NCBI GenBank assembly: GCA_002914805.1
Contig: JXTB01000094.1
Location: forward strand, 804,740 to 868,739
Reading direction: 5' to 3'
DNA from: Parasponia andersonii
Lineage: Eukaryota; Streptophyta; Magnoliopsida; Rosales; Cannabaceae
Length of the DNA: 64,000 nt
Part shown: piece after piece, positions 32,712-44,110 of the stretch
Position numbering within the stretch: the stretch's first letter is position 1
Layout of the letters: every line of letters begins with the position of its first letter
The notes under the pieces: model-generated
Seen by the model: only the letters and a program-made list of their open reading frames with translations
Databases searched by the model: none
Told to the model about the DNA's origin: nothing
Position numbers and translations under genes: made by a program

Positions 32712-35700
32712 ATGTCCTCGAATCAAGATCAGGAATTGCGCCCCGTCATGGACTCGGAGTTGGATTCGATGAGGAGACAGCTCTGCCTCCCCGGCGGAGT
32801 CACGCTACAAAGGGTCGAGGGCCCCGCGGATTGGTATCTACATCCCTCTGCCCCTGAAGGCTCTATTATTTTGGGAAGGAAACATCTGGAATGGCTGTGT
32901 TCCCTCTTCCTCCTCTGATCCATCAATTCTTCATTTTGATAGGGATCCACCCAATGCAGTTAAATGCAAACGGGGTCATGATTCTGATGGGGTTCTCCGC
33001 CCTGTCAGTTCTTTATAACCTGCATATCAACCTGGAGGTGATCTTTTATGCTTACAAACTCACCCTCATCCCTAAAAAGAGTTCCTACCCCACTTTTTAC
33101 CTTCAACCGCTCCCGAGACGTCACATTTTCTCAGGCTTGCCGAGGTCAAACAAGCAATAGGACTCCCACTCTAAGCTATACGCCGTTGGGGGAGGCGTGG
33201 TGCTCCCCTTGGGTGAATGGAGAGCACTTTCAAATCCCCTCAGTTTTCCTGCAGAGTAAATGCTAGGTCGTGATTTTCGGGTCTGCGTTCCCCTCGTCTG
33301 TTATTACTCACGTTATTTTGTCTTGTGCAACCTCTGCAGAGGAAAATAGATTCGAGCCGTATTTGTCGGCCGGGTGGCTCAAAGGCCTGGAAGGGATCGT
33401 TATCTTCGGATCTCCTGGGGACTACCGAGACATCCAGGCCACTCTCAACCCCCAGGTGATGAATATGATGCCCAGAATGGTCTCATACCTTTCCTTCCCT
33501 CTGGACACCTGGGTTATCACGAAGCACCTGCGGAGCCATCTTGATGCCTCTGCCCTGAACCGATTCCGCCAGGACGAGCATGACCGCATCGCCATGGTGG
33601 GTCATCAGGTTACGGCTTCAAGTCAGTTGGCGGGCTCCAACGACCTGGTGGCGCCAACTAGCCACTAGCTCGAAGAGGCTGTGAGGTTCGTGGCCGAAGA
33701 GTGCATCAGGCTCCGTAGGGAGGAAGCCACCGCCCCCAAGAGGGTTAGAGGTGAGTTCATTTCCACATCCTTGAGCTTCGTCGATCGGGTCATGGCCGTG
33801 ATCTAAACATGTTGCTTATTATTTATAGGTTCTGAGACGGGTCCATCGGCAGACCCCTCCCCCGTCAAGGGGGGAAACGCTGGGCATAAGGCTCGCCCCA
33901 AGGCAACCGCTGGCCGTCATCTCGTGGTGCCTTCAGAGGATGAAGTGCCCGTGGCCCCCCGCTCCGATGCAGGTGGACTTCCATCCGGGGAAACGTCAGC
34001 CACACAGGCCGTATATGGCGAGGGGATGCCCTTGAGTCTGCCTGGGGGGTCTGCTGCGCCAATCTCATCCGCCCCCGACTCTAGTTCGAAGTCGGGTGCT
34101 ACTTGCCTCGGTAGGGAGATCGCCAAGCTCAGTGGGGGGGCTCTGAGGTTGAAATCTCAGCTGTCTTCCCCTCCTTCGGTCCCGATAAAGCGGCGCCACG
34201 AGGTCAGCCCATCTAAAGAGGAAGAGGGCCGGACGGAGAAGAGGGGCAGGGTTGCCCCCTCGTTTGACAGTGATCACGACGGGGCCACGCTGACCCTTCC
34301 GAGGAGAAGAAGGTCCGTGCGCAGTAGCCCATCAAGAGGGGATGCACCACCTCTCACCGTCGCCGACGGCGCTCTAGGCGGAGCCCAGCTTTCCTCCGTC
34401 CCCACCACTGCTACTTCGAGGGTGTGCCCAGTCGAGGGGGAGAGTTCCCTCGCTGTTGGCAGGGTGGAGCCGCGTGCCCAAAAAGAGAGTCCAGCCACAG
34501 GACCCGATCTGGAGGTACTCTCGTTGGAGAACGTCGAGCTCGTCGCTAGCCGTACCTTTGCGCAGGTTTGGCTTGTCTGGTTGCCTCTATACTTCTCAAC
34601 ATCCTTGTTAGGCACTGACTCTTTTTTCTATTTATCTTGCAGCTAGGCGCCATCCGGTCTTTCTATTCCTCTCGCATCAGGGCCCTGACCGAGGAGTAGA
34701 ACTCCCACTCTGCACTGGCCGAGCGCAGCGAGGCTGCCTTTGCCGAGTTGAGGACTGACTTCGATTTATATCGGAGCCTCAATGAGGCGAAGGTCAGCAG
34801 CGCTGTGGCTCACACCCTGCGTGTCAAGAGGGTCAGGCGCGGGGAGCTAGCTGCGAGACTGGTCAAAGCAGAGGCCATTGGGCTTGCTCAATCTGAGGCT
34901 GCCAGACTGGCCCAAAACGAGCTCAAGATCAAGGAGCAAGAGCTGCAGAGCGCTGGGGCGGAGATAGGGCTGACCTTCCTCGCTCATGATAGGGCCGTTG
35001 ACGATGCTAAAGAGGCGAGGAAAGCCAAAGCCAGGGCCAAACTGGAGGCCCATTCTCTCAACGCAGACTCGACCAGTCGAATGAGGTAAGCCGACATCTT
35101 TACTTGGACCATATAAAATTGATGGGGGCTCAAGTAGAGTTGTCTCATAAGTAGCGAAGACCTTACTGACATTAACACCCTTTTAGTTGACTTGTCGCAG
35201 TGGCAGGCAGAGTTGAGGCTGACGGCACTGAGGGATAGATTAGCGGACGCGGAAAAACTAAAGATGAGGTATCAGAGGCAGGTGGATGTCCTTTCTGCAG
35301 AAAGTTACAGGTCTGGCTAGGAGAACAGGGAATTCGAAGGCCACGCTAAGGTGGTAACACCAAACCAGTTTGACGAGCAGAAAGGCATCGAGAGAGACCA
35401 TTATTCCATCAAGTACTACATGCAGCAGCTTGGGGATGGGATCAACATCACGTACCCCACTGAAATGCTGAAGATGCTTGTCATGGAAAAGAACGGGCCC
35501 TCTATATCCGCCTCTGTTGCCCAAGAGCTTATCCCCATTTTCGGTCTGCCAGATCAAACTTCGGAAGTCTCTGGTGGTCAGCCTGGTCTTGGGGTCTTAA
35601 CTGGTGGGTGTCTAGTGCGGTCATTTTATCCAGCGATGAATCCGACCTTTGTATGCCACCCTTAACCGGGGCTGGTCCAAGCACCGGAACTGGCTGTGCT

Positions 35701-36212
35701 CCCCTGGCCAGAGGTAAATAGGGTCCCTAATTTTGTACATTTGTAAAGCTGACCCTAGTTGTAACCATCTGTATAAATAATAAAAACAGTGCAATTCTCT
35801 TTAGTTTATTCTCTTTCTCTTTATTGACCGTGTCTGGGGTAAAGTTGACCCTTGTTGTAACCGTCTAGAATCGGTTGTACATGATTTTGAGTTATTAGTA
35901 AGTCCTCCTCGAGCTATGATTGACAAGATTAGTTCTGGATATAGGGATGTTAGCTCTGGCCCATCCGGTTCTAAGGAGATATAACTTCTGTTATGACTTG
36001 TCTTGACAGAGTTCAACCCACGCGTGTGGCTGGACTTCTCCGACCCCAAATGGGACCGCGCTCGGACTCAGCTCCAGGGGCTGGTTAATCACTGTCTAGA
36101 TCCGTCGCTGCAAAGGAAGAGGCCGAGGCTCGGCTCTCATCAGGAGCAGACTGGGCATTACCACTCTGACGTGTCTCTGCGAGTCCACCCAAGACCCGCT
36201 TCTCGTAGATAG
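32712..36212 (+). pseudogene. Oppositely oriented accessory gene of the Tat element, decayed
   Basis: It runs opposite to gag-pol. Exon 1 from 32712 begins MSSNQDQELRPVMDSELDSM, then a 1-nt shift near 32890, then a putative-gypsy-type domain (FPLPPLIHQFF, IHPMQLNANGV, YNLHINLEVIFYAYKL). Further exons with GT-AG borders follow: 33340-33750 (PYLSAGWLKGLEG), 33829-34565 (Ser/Arg/Pro-rich, basic patch IKRRHE), 34643-35085 and about 35186-35664 (Ala/Glu/Arg-rich coiled coil, then YYMQQLGDGI), and a possible last exon at 36010-36212. The joins 33750/33829 and 34565/34643 keep phase. Stops at 33666, 34696 and 35318 and one phase break show decay. AATAAT/AATAAA-like signals occur near 35775. Function is unknown; the coiled coil suggests oligomerisation. 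Confidence 0.8.
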
Positions 36213-36249
36213 AACTTCTGGGTGCGCGTCCCCATTGATCGTTCCCTTT

Positions 36250-36250
<1 letters not shown>

Positions 36251-36290
<40 letters not shown>

Positions 36291-36291
36291 T
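36251..36291. repeat. (TAT)n microsatellite
   Basis: Thirteen to fourteen perfect TAT/ATT triplets just after the accessory gene. Confidence 0.95.
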
Positions 36292-36367
36292 TGGAAATAA
36301 TAAACATGGCATGATTTTAACTTTTGTCTCAGTGCCTGGCGTGTGCATAATAAACTGTTGTTTGGGG

Positions 36368-36545
36368 AGGGTCTACTTCCAACGGGTAGACCCTGACCCT
36401 TTTAACCTTTCCTCTGCATGCGGCTGAAATTTTGTCTGGATGGGGTCTGCTTCCAATGGGTAGACCCTGACCTCTCCAACCTTTGCTTTGCGTGCTGCTA
36501 AAATGTCGTCTGGGAGGGTCCGCTTCCAACGGGTAGACCCTGACC
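36368..36545. repeat. 74-bp tandem repeat (2.4 copies)
   Basis: GGGTCTACTTCCAACGGGTA-type units start near 36369, 36443 and 36516. Each contains the short inverted pair GGGTCT/AGACCC. Confidence 0.9.
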
Positions 36546-37345
36546 CCTGCTTTCCTACTTCGTACATTTTCTTGGGCCATCGGCATGGATTTTTTTTCAT
36601 GATGCGATCCCCATAGTACGATCGTTTCCGAGGTCCACTGGCAGGTTCTTGCTTGCGCGGCTCTTTTCTTTTCGTACATTTTCTCGGGTCGTCGACAAGC
36701 GACGTGATCCCCATAGTACGATCGATTTTGAGGCCTGCTGGCAAGTTTTTAGTTGCGTAGCTCTTTCCTCTTCGTACGTTTTCTCGGGTCGTCGACAAGC
36801 GACGTGATCCCTATAGTACGATCGATTTTGAGGTCTGCTGGCTAGTTTTTGGTTGCATAACTCTTTCCTCTTCGTACGTTTTCTTAGGTCGTCGACGAGC
36901 GACGTGATCTCTATAGTACGATCAATTTCGAGGTCTGCTGACAAGTTTTTGGTTGCGTAGCTCTTTTCTCTTCGTACGTTTTCTCGGGTCGTCGACGAGC
37001 GACGTGATCTCTATAGTACGATCGATTTCGAGGTCTGCTGGTAAGTTTTTGGTTGCGCAGCTCTTTCCTCTTCGTACATTTTCTCGGGTCGTCGACAAGC
37101 GACGTGATCCCCATAGTACGATCGATTTTGAGGTCTGCTAGCAAGTTTTTGGTTGCGCAGCTCTTTCCTCTTTGTACGTTTTCTCGGGTCGTCGACAAGC
37201 AACGTGATCCCCATAGTACGATCGATTTTGAGATTTGCTGGCAAGTTTTTGGTTGCACAGATCTTTCCTCTTCGTACGTTTTCTCGGGCCATCGGTAAGA
37301 ATTTTATTGCACGATGTGGTTCCCATAGTACGATCCTTGATTGCG
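36545..37345. repeat. 100-bp tandem repeat array (about 7-8 copies)
   Basis: The phrase TTCTCGGGTCGTCGAC recurs at 36681, 36781, 36881, 36981, 37081 and 37181, with variants at about 36570 and 37281, an exact 100-bp period. Units contain CATAGTACGATCGATTTTGA and TTCGTACGTTTTC. The unit lacks stop codons in several minus-strand frames, and because 100 is not a multiple of 3 this yields long apparent Lys/Arg/Thr-rich frames of 110-155 codons that are artefacts. Confidence 0.95.
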
Positions 37346-37679
37346 TGAATAGTACGTGGGGTCTGCCACTGTGGGCAGACCCTTTTTCCATAGCAATCCA
37401 AAAGATAAATCTATGCGGCAAAAAAAAGGGAACTTGACCTGTTTTGGATTTAAACTCTTCGATAATATAGGCATTCACATGGGTTTTACTTCATATGCAT
37501 GTGTTTCATATGTGAATAGTGCGTGGGGTCTGCCACTGTGGGCAGACCCCTTTTCCATAGCAATCCAAAAGATAAATCCATGTGGCAGAAAGGAAATTTA
37601 ACCTGTTTTGGATTTAAGCTCTTCAATAATATAAGCATTCACGTGGGTCTTATATCACATGTGCGTGTTCTCACACGTG
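37345..37679. repeat. 167-bp tandem duplication
   Basis: Two copies begin GTGAATAGT(A/G)CGTGGGG at 37345 and 37512. Each has an inverted pair GGTCTGCC/GGCAGACC around ACTGT. The second copy abuts the integrase stop codon. Confidence 0.9.
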
Positions 37680-39378
37680 ATACTTATTTAAGTGCTGAGC
37701 GCTCCACGTGTTTGGCAAGTCTTTTCCGGTCTTGAGTTCCTTCAGGACATACGCACCATTGTCAAGTGCTTTGATCACCTCATAGGGTCCAATCCAATTG
37801 GAGTCCAGTTTCGAGGAATTCCCTGTTCTGACTTTCAAGACCCAATCTCTGACGTTGAATCGTCGAGCACTAACCTTCTTTGTGTAGTAGGACCTAGCCT
37901 GGTGGTGGTATGATGCCAGGTGGACCAGGGCCATGTTTCTCATTTCTTCCAGGAGGTCTGTGTTGTGGCTTAGCTGCCGTTCGTTTAAGGGGGCATCTCT
38001 TACCACTTCGGAGCGAAGGGTAAGAAGGCAGATCTCGGTCGGGATCACAGCCTCTGATCTGTAGACCATGGCGAATGGCGTTCTTCCAGTCGACCTCCGG
38101 TCTGTGGTTTGATGGGCCCACACAACGGCCAGTAGCTCTTCTAACCACCTGCCTTTAGCCTCCTGCAAGTTCTTTTTGATATTGCTGAGTATGGCTTTGT
38201 TCGTTGCCTCTGTTTGGTCATTCCCCTGAGGGTAGTTCACGGAAGAGAAGCTAAGCCTTATATCATACAGCTCGCACAACTTCTTGAGTTTAGCATTTTG
38301 GAACTGTGTGCCATGATCGGCGTGTATCTCTTTCGGAATCCCGTATCGACAGATTATATTTTTCCAAATGAAGTTAATTGTGTCTGCTTTGTTTACGGTC
38401 GCGTAGGCTTCAGCCTCTACCCATTTGGTGAAATAATCTGTGGCCAGCAGGACGTACCTTCTTCTTCTTGGACTTCTGGGGAGCTCTCCGACAATGTCCA
38501 AACCCCACTTGGCGAATGGCCAGGGCGTTATGTTCGAATAGAGATTCTCCGCGGGTTGGTGTTTCATGGGGGTGAACCTCTGGCACTTATCACATTTTTT
38601 TACGAACTGGGCCACCTCTGTTATCATGTATGGCCAGAAGTATCCGGCCGTCAGAGCCTTATGGGCAAGGCTACGTCCGCCAGAGTGGTTGCCGCATACT
38701 CCCTCCTGGATTTCTTCCATCAGTTTCTGCACTTCGACGGGACCTACGCACCGCTGCATCGGCCCCATTGTCGATCTCTTATATAGTTGCTCCCTCACCA
38801 TCGAGTATCTGGCAGCTTTCAGCCTGATCGACCTCGCTTCCTGGGGATCTGTAGGCAGGTTCCCCAATGCCAAATACTGGGTGATGGGTTTCATCCATTC
38901 TTCATTTTCGGGGCTGGCTGCAAATACATGACGTGCGGGGGTCTCCGGGAGGTCCTCTGTATTACTGTCCTCCAGGAAAATCTCTGCATGCCCCGTTCCT
39001 CCGGTCGACGTGCTCTTAGCTCGCTCATCGGCCTTCTGGTTCATCTCTCTGGGAATCCGTTCGATATTAAAACTGCTAAAGCGGGCTTTCTCCCCCATTA
39101 CTTTGGAAAAGTACCTGTGTAATCTCGGTTCTTTTACTTCGAAGTCTCCCCTGATCTGACACACGACCAACTGTGAGTCGGTCATTACCGTGATGCTCTC
39201 TACTCCGAAATGCAGGGCTAGTTCAAGGCCTTGCAGCAGGGCCTCATACTCCACCTCGTTATTCGTGGCTTGGAAGCTGAGCCTCAAGGCTTTCTCTACT
39301 CTGAGTCCTGTTGGGGTCTGCAGGACTATCCCGATACCTGACCCCGAGGTATTCGTGAATCCGTCAGTGTAGAGGGTT
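37671..39378 (-). pseudogene. Tat pol 3' part: second RNase H and integrase
   Basis: The longest open frame of the window runs 39287-37671 (538 codons). A second (archaeal-type) RNase H comes first: YTDGFTNTSGSG (just upstream in the same frame, after a TAA at about 39380), ATNNEVEYEALLQG, MTDSQLVV. The integrase follows with zinc-binding H-H-C-C (GNHSGGRSLAHKAL, CDKCQRFTP), catalytic core D (WGLDIVGELP), D (HADHGTQFQN) and E (QTEATNKAI), and a C-terminal GPYEVIKALDNGAYVL ending SAQHLNKYHV. All DDE residues are present although DNGTQ has become DHGTQ. The in-frame TAA cuts it from the RT part. Confidence 0.93.
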
Positions 39379-40938
39379 TAGACCGAAGGGTGGCGAGGCT
39401 GAGACATTTGAAACGGATCGTGCAGCTCGTCGAAAGATTTGATTTCCACCAGGAAATCCGCTATGACCTGCCCCTTCTTCGCTACTCGGGGCCGATACTC
39501 GATGTCGTATATCCCCAGTTCGATGGCCCACTTGGTTATCGCCCTGATAGGTCTGGTTTAGCCAAGATCTGCCGGATGGGGAAGTCCGTGTACACGATAA
39601 TAGAGTGCGATATAAAGTATTGCCTGAGTCTCTTCTTAGCGTTGACCAGAGCGAGGACTAGTTTCTCCGCCATACTATATCACGTTTCGGCGTCCAGGAG
39701 TATGCGGCTTGTATAAAACATCGGCTTCTGCTTGCTGTCTTCCTCGACGAATAGTACGGCACTGATCGCTACTTCGGACACTGCTAAATAAGCGTACAGG
39801 CGCTCCCCCTCTGCCGGGGAAGCCAGGATGGGTGGGTGATTCAGGTACAGCTTGAGGTCTGTCAGCGCCTTGTCCTGTTCCTCCCCCTAAGCAACAATTG
39901 AGCTTCTCTTTATGCACTAGAAAAAGGGCTTGCATTGATCAGATATCTTGGAGACGAACCGGCTGAGGGCGGCTATCTTCCTGGCTAGGCGCTGGATTTC
40001 CCAAATAGTCGAGGGTCTCTGCACATCTGCGACAGAGGACAACTGGGTAGGGTTGGCCTTGATACCCCTTCTGCTTATGATGTGCCCCAGGAACTGGCCA
40101 GAGGACACTCCGAACGCGCATTTCTTGGGGTTTAGATGCATCCAATATTGCCTCAGAATCTGAAAACATTCGTCCAAATGTCCCAGATGACCCGAAGCTT
40201 CTCTGCTCTTTACGACCATATCCTCGATATAGACTTCCATAGTTTTCCCTAGCTGTCCGGTGAACATTTTGTTCATGAGCCTCTGGTAGATCGCTCCTGC
40301 ATTCTTCAAACCAAACAGCATGCATCTGTAACAGTACAAATCTCACTCCGTGATAAATGTCGTGTGGTTTTGGTCTTCCTCGTACAGGGGGATCTGGTTG
40401 TATCCCGAGTAGAAATCCAAAAAACTCATTCTGTCGAATCCTGCCGTTGCGTCTTCCATCTGGTCGATCTTTGGCAGGGGGAAGCTATCCTTCGGGCAAG
40501 CCTTGTTCAAGTTGGTGAAGTCTATACAAGTTCGGTCATCACCGTTCTTCTTCTTCACTACCACCGGGTTGGAGATCCAGGATCGGTATACGCATTCCAT
40601 GATTAGGCCGTTTCCAATAGCGTCTCTACCTCCTTATTGATCACCCTGTATTTTCCTGGCACGAACCTTCGGGGTCTCTGCCTGACTGAAGGGAAATTCG
40701 GGTCTATGTTCAATCGGTGACAGGCATGCGCGGGGTCAATCTTGGGCATGTCGTCGTGGGACCAAGCGAAGACGTCTTGGTTCCGCCTCAGGAGTCCTAA
40801 CAGCTCGTTCTTTTCCTTTTCAGGCAGCAGGGCCCTGACTAATATTACCTTTGTCGGCTCTGCCTCTTTCAAAGGGACCACCACCAGCTCCTCAATCATA
40901 GACTCTGGGCCATCAGACTCCTCCTCGATCTGTTTCAT
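39379..40938 (-). pseudogene. Tat pol: reverse transcriptase and first RNase H, interrupted
   Basis: Pre-RT and RT blocks read on the minus strand: DVFAWSHDDMPKIDP, HRLNIDPNFPSVRQRPRRF (40938-40603), stop, then NPVVVKKKNGDDRTCIDFTN, CPKDSFPLPKID, FLDFYSGYNQIPL (40600-40343), stop, then CMLFGLKNAGAIYQRLMN, VYIEDMVVKS, FLGHIISRRGIKANP (40339-39917). The polymerase site is YIED where YVDD is usual. RNase H follows (PILASPAEGERLYAYLAVSE, FYTSRILLDAE, KWAIELGIYDIEY) with a stop after DAE. It is not functional as it stands. Confidence 0.92.
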
Positions 40939-41100
40939 GTACGTTGGTAGACGGTCCTTTGATTGCTATTCGTCCCCCATCGGGATGTTAGTACTCGCAC
41001 CAGGTCCCTTCAGGGCCGTTAAAAAATATTTCCTCGTAGAGGCCTGGTCTCCTTTGATGTCTATCATATAGGTACCGTCCTTTGATTGACATCTTAAGAC

Positions 41101-41454
41101 CTAGTGGAGGGTAGAAGTGACTCCATGCATGGCATAGATCCATCCTCTCCCCATGATGACGTTGAAGGAGGACGGGCAGTCCATAACGATGAAGTCCACG
41201 TCCAAGCATCTCTCCGCTGCGTAGACCTTCAAGGTCACAATGCCCAAGGGGCTGACCTTGTAACTATCGAAAGCGAATAGCGGCCGACAGGTCAGTTTAA
41301 GAGCGTTCCGATTCAGGCCCATGTTCTCGAATGTGCTGAGGAACAAGATATCGACGTTGCTTCTGCCGTCGATCAGGACCCTCCTAACCAACGCGGAGTC
41401 GATCTGTAACTTAATCACCAGGGGGTCGTCGTGTGGCAGGCGCACCGTGGTCAA
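41101..41454 (-). pseudogene. Tat aspartic protease region
   Basis: The frame shows VRRVLIDGRSNVDILF, the position of the D-[TG]-G-S active-site loop (here IDGRS rather than IDGGS, a probable mutation), then FIVMDCPSSFNVIMGRGWIY, the usual downstream ILGR-like block. Stops lie on both sides (about 41460 and 41100). Confidence 0.85.
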
Positions 41455-41699
41455 ATCTTGCTAGGTGAAGGCGATGGGGGCGGTGGAGGCACAGTTTTCA
41501 CCCTTCCTCAAATGGTTAACGAAATGTCCCATCCCCCTCAGGCGCTTCACCCTCTCCTCGGTTTTTCTTAGGCACTTTTCCTTCTCTTCCTGACCTTGGG
41601 TCTGCTCAGGTCTGCCAACGATGGTCGGCACTATCCTTAGGGCCTAGTCTCCTGACCCGGAGGCTTGGGTCTGCTTGCCTTTGTCAGGCCTAGTGGCAT

Positions 41700-43167
41700 T
41701 TTCCCGCGGCTGGATTCCGCCAGTCTTTACGTACTGCTTCAATATGCCTGTATGAATCGCCACTATGACCTGCACGTAGAGATTGCGGCAGTTGATGGTG
41801 TCATGTCTGTGATCTTTGTGAAATTAGCAGTACCTATTCCTGTTTTTCATGTGCTCAGGAACGCCGGATTTGGGCGGGTCTTTGAAAATGCCGCTATCCT
41901 TATTTTGGAGGTAGATCACGTCGATCGGCGTGTTGAGCTCGTACTTCGGCAATGGGTCACGGGACACCTTCCTCCTCTTGCCGCCTTCTTGACCGTCCTA
42001 GGTGGGGGCTTCCTGTTTCAGAATCGGCCCTCGGTCTGGCACGGGCCACTTCACATCTTGCAGGTCCGAGACTTGTACCGGTGCTGTTGTTATCACGGCT
42101 GATGCCTTAGGTGTTTTCTGGCGACTTTCCAACACCTTGAATACTCCTTCCGATTTGGCTTGGACGTCTGCCATATCGTACGGAAGGTTCAAGAGCAGGT
42201 GGTCCGATAGCATCGATCTTGGCTGCAAGCTCTTAATGAACGAGCTCGCGGCTTGGACCGAATCGGCGTTATGCATTAGGGACATCACCTCCAGGAAACG
42301 CGTCAGGTATTCTTTCAGAGACTCGTTGACGGTTTGTTCCAGCCGGTCAAGGTCACACATGGTTTTCTACTGCCTCCGGGCACCCGCGTACTGCTTCAAG
42401 AAAAGTTTGCAGAAATCTTCGAACCCATTTATGGATTTCTCTGGGAGATGTATGAACCATAATAGGGCCGGACCCGCCAAGGTTGTGGAGAAGACCTTGC
42501 AGGTTATAGCTTCGTCCCTAATTTTCAAGGCCATCTTCTGCTGAAAATGATATATGTGATCGAGGGGGTCGGTTTTCCCCTTGAACGGCCTGAAGGTTGG
42601 AGTAGTGAAGTCTTCAATCGGCGAAGGCCGTCCGACCGATCCCTCGCACAGTTTGCTCAGCCAGGTCATCGGGGGTCTGGCTCTGATGGGCTCCAAGGCT
42701 CTTACTCAGCTCTGCCATCATTTCTTGCCTCCAGTTGAGAAGCACACCTTCAAGGCTTTCTTGGTGTCTTCTAGCTTCCGCTGCCCCAGCTCAGAACGGC
42801 CTTGTCCGGCTTTGTTGCTCTCCCTACATTCGTGATCGGGATAGGGCGGGCGTTTCCCTCGGCAGTTGGCCTTTGGTCTCTTGTTGGACTTTTGCGTCGA
42901 AATCTTCACCTCGCTCGCTCCTGGCTTTACTTGCCAGCAGCCTCTCGAGACGGGCGTTATCCTTGCGCACCTCTGCAACTTCATCTTTTAAGCCCATGAC
43001 GGCCTCGTGGGCAATTTCTGCTTTCCGGCTTGCTTCTGCCAGTGCGGTGAGCATCTGGTCAAGCTTTTGCTCCAGTCCAGGCTTCCTCGGGAGCTTCCTT
43101 CGGCATCGGGTGGATTTCTGTCAGCATCGGGACGTGTGCTTCTGGTTGTCATTCTTGAAGGTGCCAT
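41700..43167 (-). pseudogene. Tat gag, frameshifted
   Basis: The start is MAPSRMTTRS at 43167. The frame shifts near 43050 into TALAEASRKAEIAHEAVM (coiled coil), then later frames carry the capsid-like block: FTTPTFRPFKGKTDPLDHIY, CKVFSTTLAGPALLWFIHLP, FEDFCKLFLKQYAGARRQ (42696-42367), stop, then RLEQTVNESLKEYLTRFLEV and SFIKSLQP (42360-41998). A zinc knuckle of the FHKDH-H-T-NC type lies near 41780-41835 but its first Cys is followed by a stop. Confidence 0.88.
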
Positions 43168-43251
43168 CTTCCAATGCTATATGGCTTTTTGTTCGGGGAG
43201 AGTGCGATCGTGAGACTTCGACTCTTCCTCTCCCACTCAAAGAAAAATAGT

Positions 43252-43272
43252 TTCCCATAGACAGTGCCAAAC
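43252..43272 (-). promoter_or_regulatory. Primer binding site of the Tat element
   Basis: Directly after the 5' LTR the minus strand reads GTTTGGCACTGTCTATGGGA, the position and style (TTTGGC-C-GTC-TGGG) of primer sites in related gypsy elements. I do not assign the tRNA. Confidence 0.65.
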
Positions 43273-44110
43273 TGTTGGAGCGGTTTTCACCAACTGTCCA
43301 CGTGTCTCTGAACTGCCGGTGTTGTATCCTCCAACTGTCCAAGTGTCCTTGCTATCCCAAAGAGCTTTTGACTTCAGGCAGAGTCGGAGAGGTGGGGGTG
43401 GCCACCTGCAAAGACTCTCCGATGCTCAAGTCAGATATTTACCCCTGGGATTGAGTAGCAAAGATTCAGTTTTTCTTTGTATCTGTACGAATATATCTTT
43501 GTTTCTTGCTCGTAAATTTTTAAATGTTTCTTTTTGTATGCGTACATGCCCCCTTTTTGGGGAGGCATGACTCATATATATATATAGTCTGAAATTGTGA
43601 ACTTCTTGATTCTCAATCTCAGGACTGAGTACCTTTTTCGTCAAAACTTTCTTCAGAGGTCACGGGCCGAGATTACCGTGATCCCTCTTGCACCGCTGTA
43701 GCCTAGTTTTCACCGTCCCCTATGGTTCGAGTCTGTCAGCGGCGAGATTTGGACAAATTGCCTTTCTGTCAGGACAGCTTGCCCCCTGCGCACACCTACT
43801 CAAGATCGCATTAAATGCTTTGTCTGGGTCTGGAGCTGTGAGTTGTTTTCCATTGTGCTCTAGTGGAAGACCCTTGGGGCTTCCGACTCCCAACTGTCGA
43901 GGTAAGGATCGGACTGGGCCGAGTCCATCCAGGGTCTGGGATGGGCTCGGCCCTAACCTCGGACAACCCAATGGCCGATGTGGTATCACGTACGGTTCGC
44001 GTGGCCTTTAGCTAGTCACTCTCGACACATATCGGACGGTGGGTCCTGTTTGTGACCTGTTCTGCCACTTAATCGTCCACGTGGTATATGACTTGGGAAC
44101 GGGTCCCACA
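43273..44110 (-). repeat. 5' LTR of the Tat element
   Basis: 838 bp, on the plus strand TGTTGGAGCGG to GGGTCCCACA, with intact TG..CA ends. A TATATATATATA tract at 43575-43587 is a likely U3 TATA box for gag-pol. The 89-codon minus-strand frame is at 43720-43989. Confidence 0.97.

Noticed and set aside
34274-34615. 113-codon minus-strand frame
   Set aside because: Shadow of the plus-strand Ser/Arg/Pro-rich exon of the accessory gene.
36373-37478. Several overlapping minus-strand frames of 81-155 codons, Lys/Arg/Thr-rich
   Set aside because: They are read-through of the 100-bp and neighbouring tandem repeats in shifting frames, not genes.
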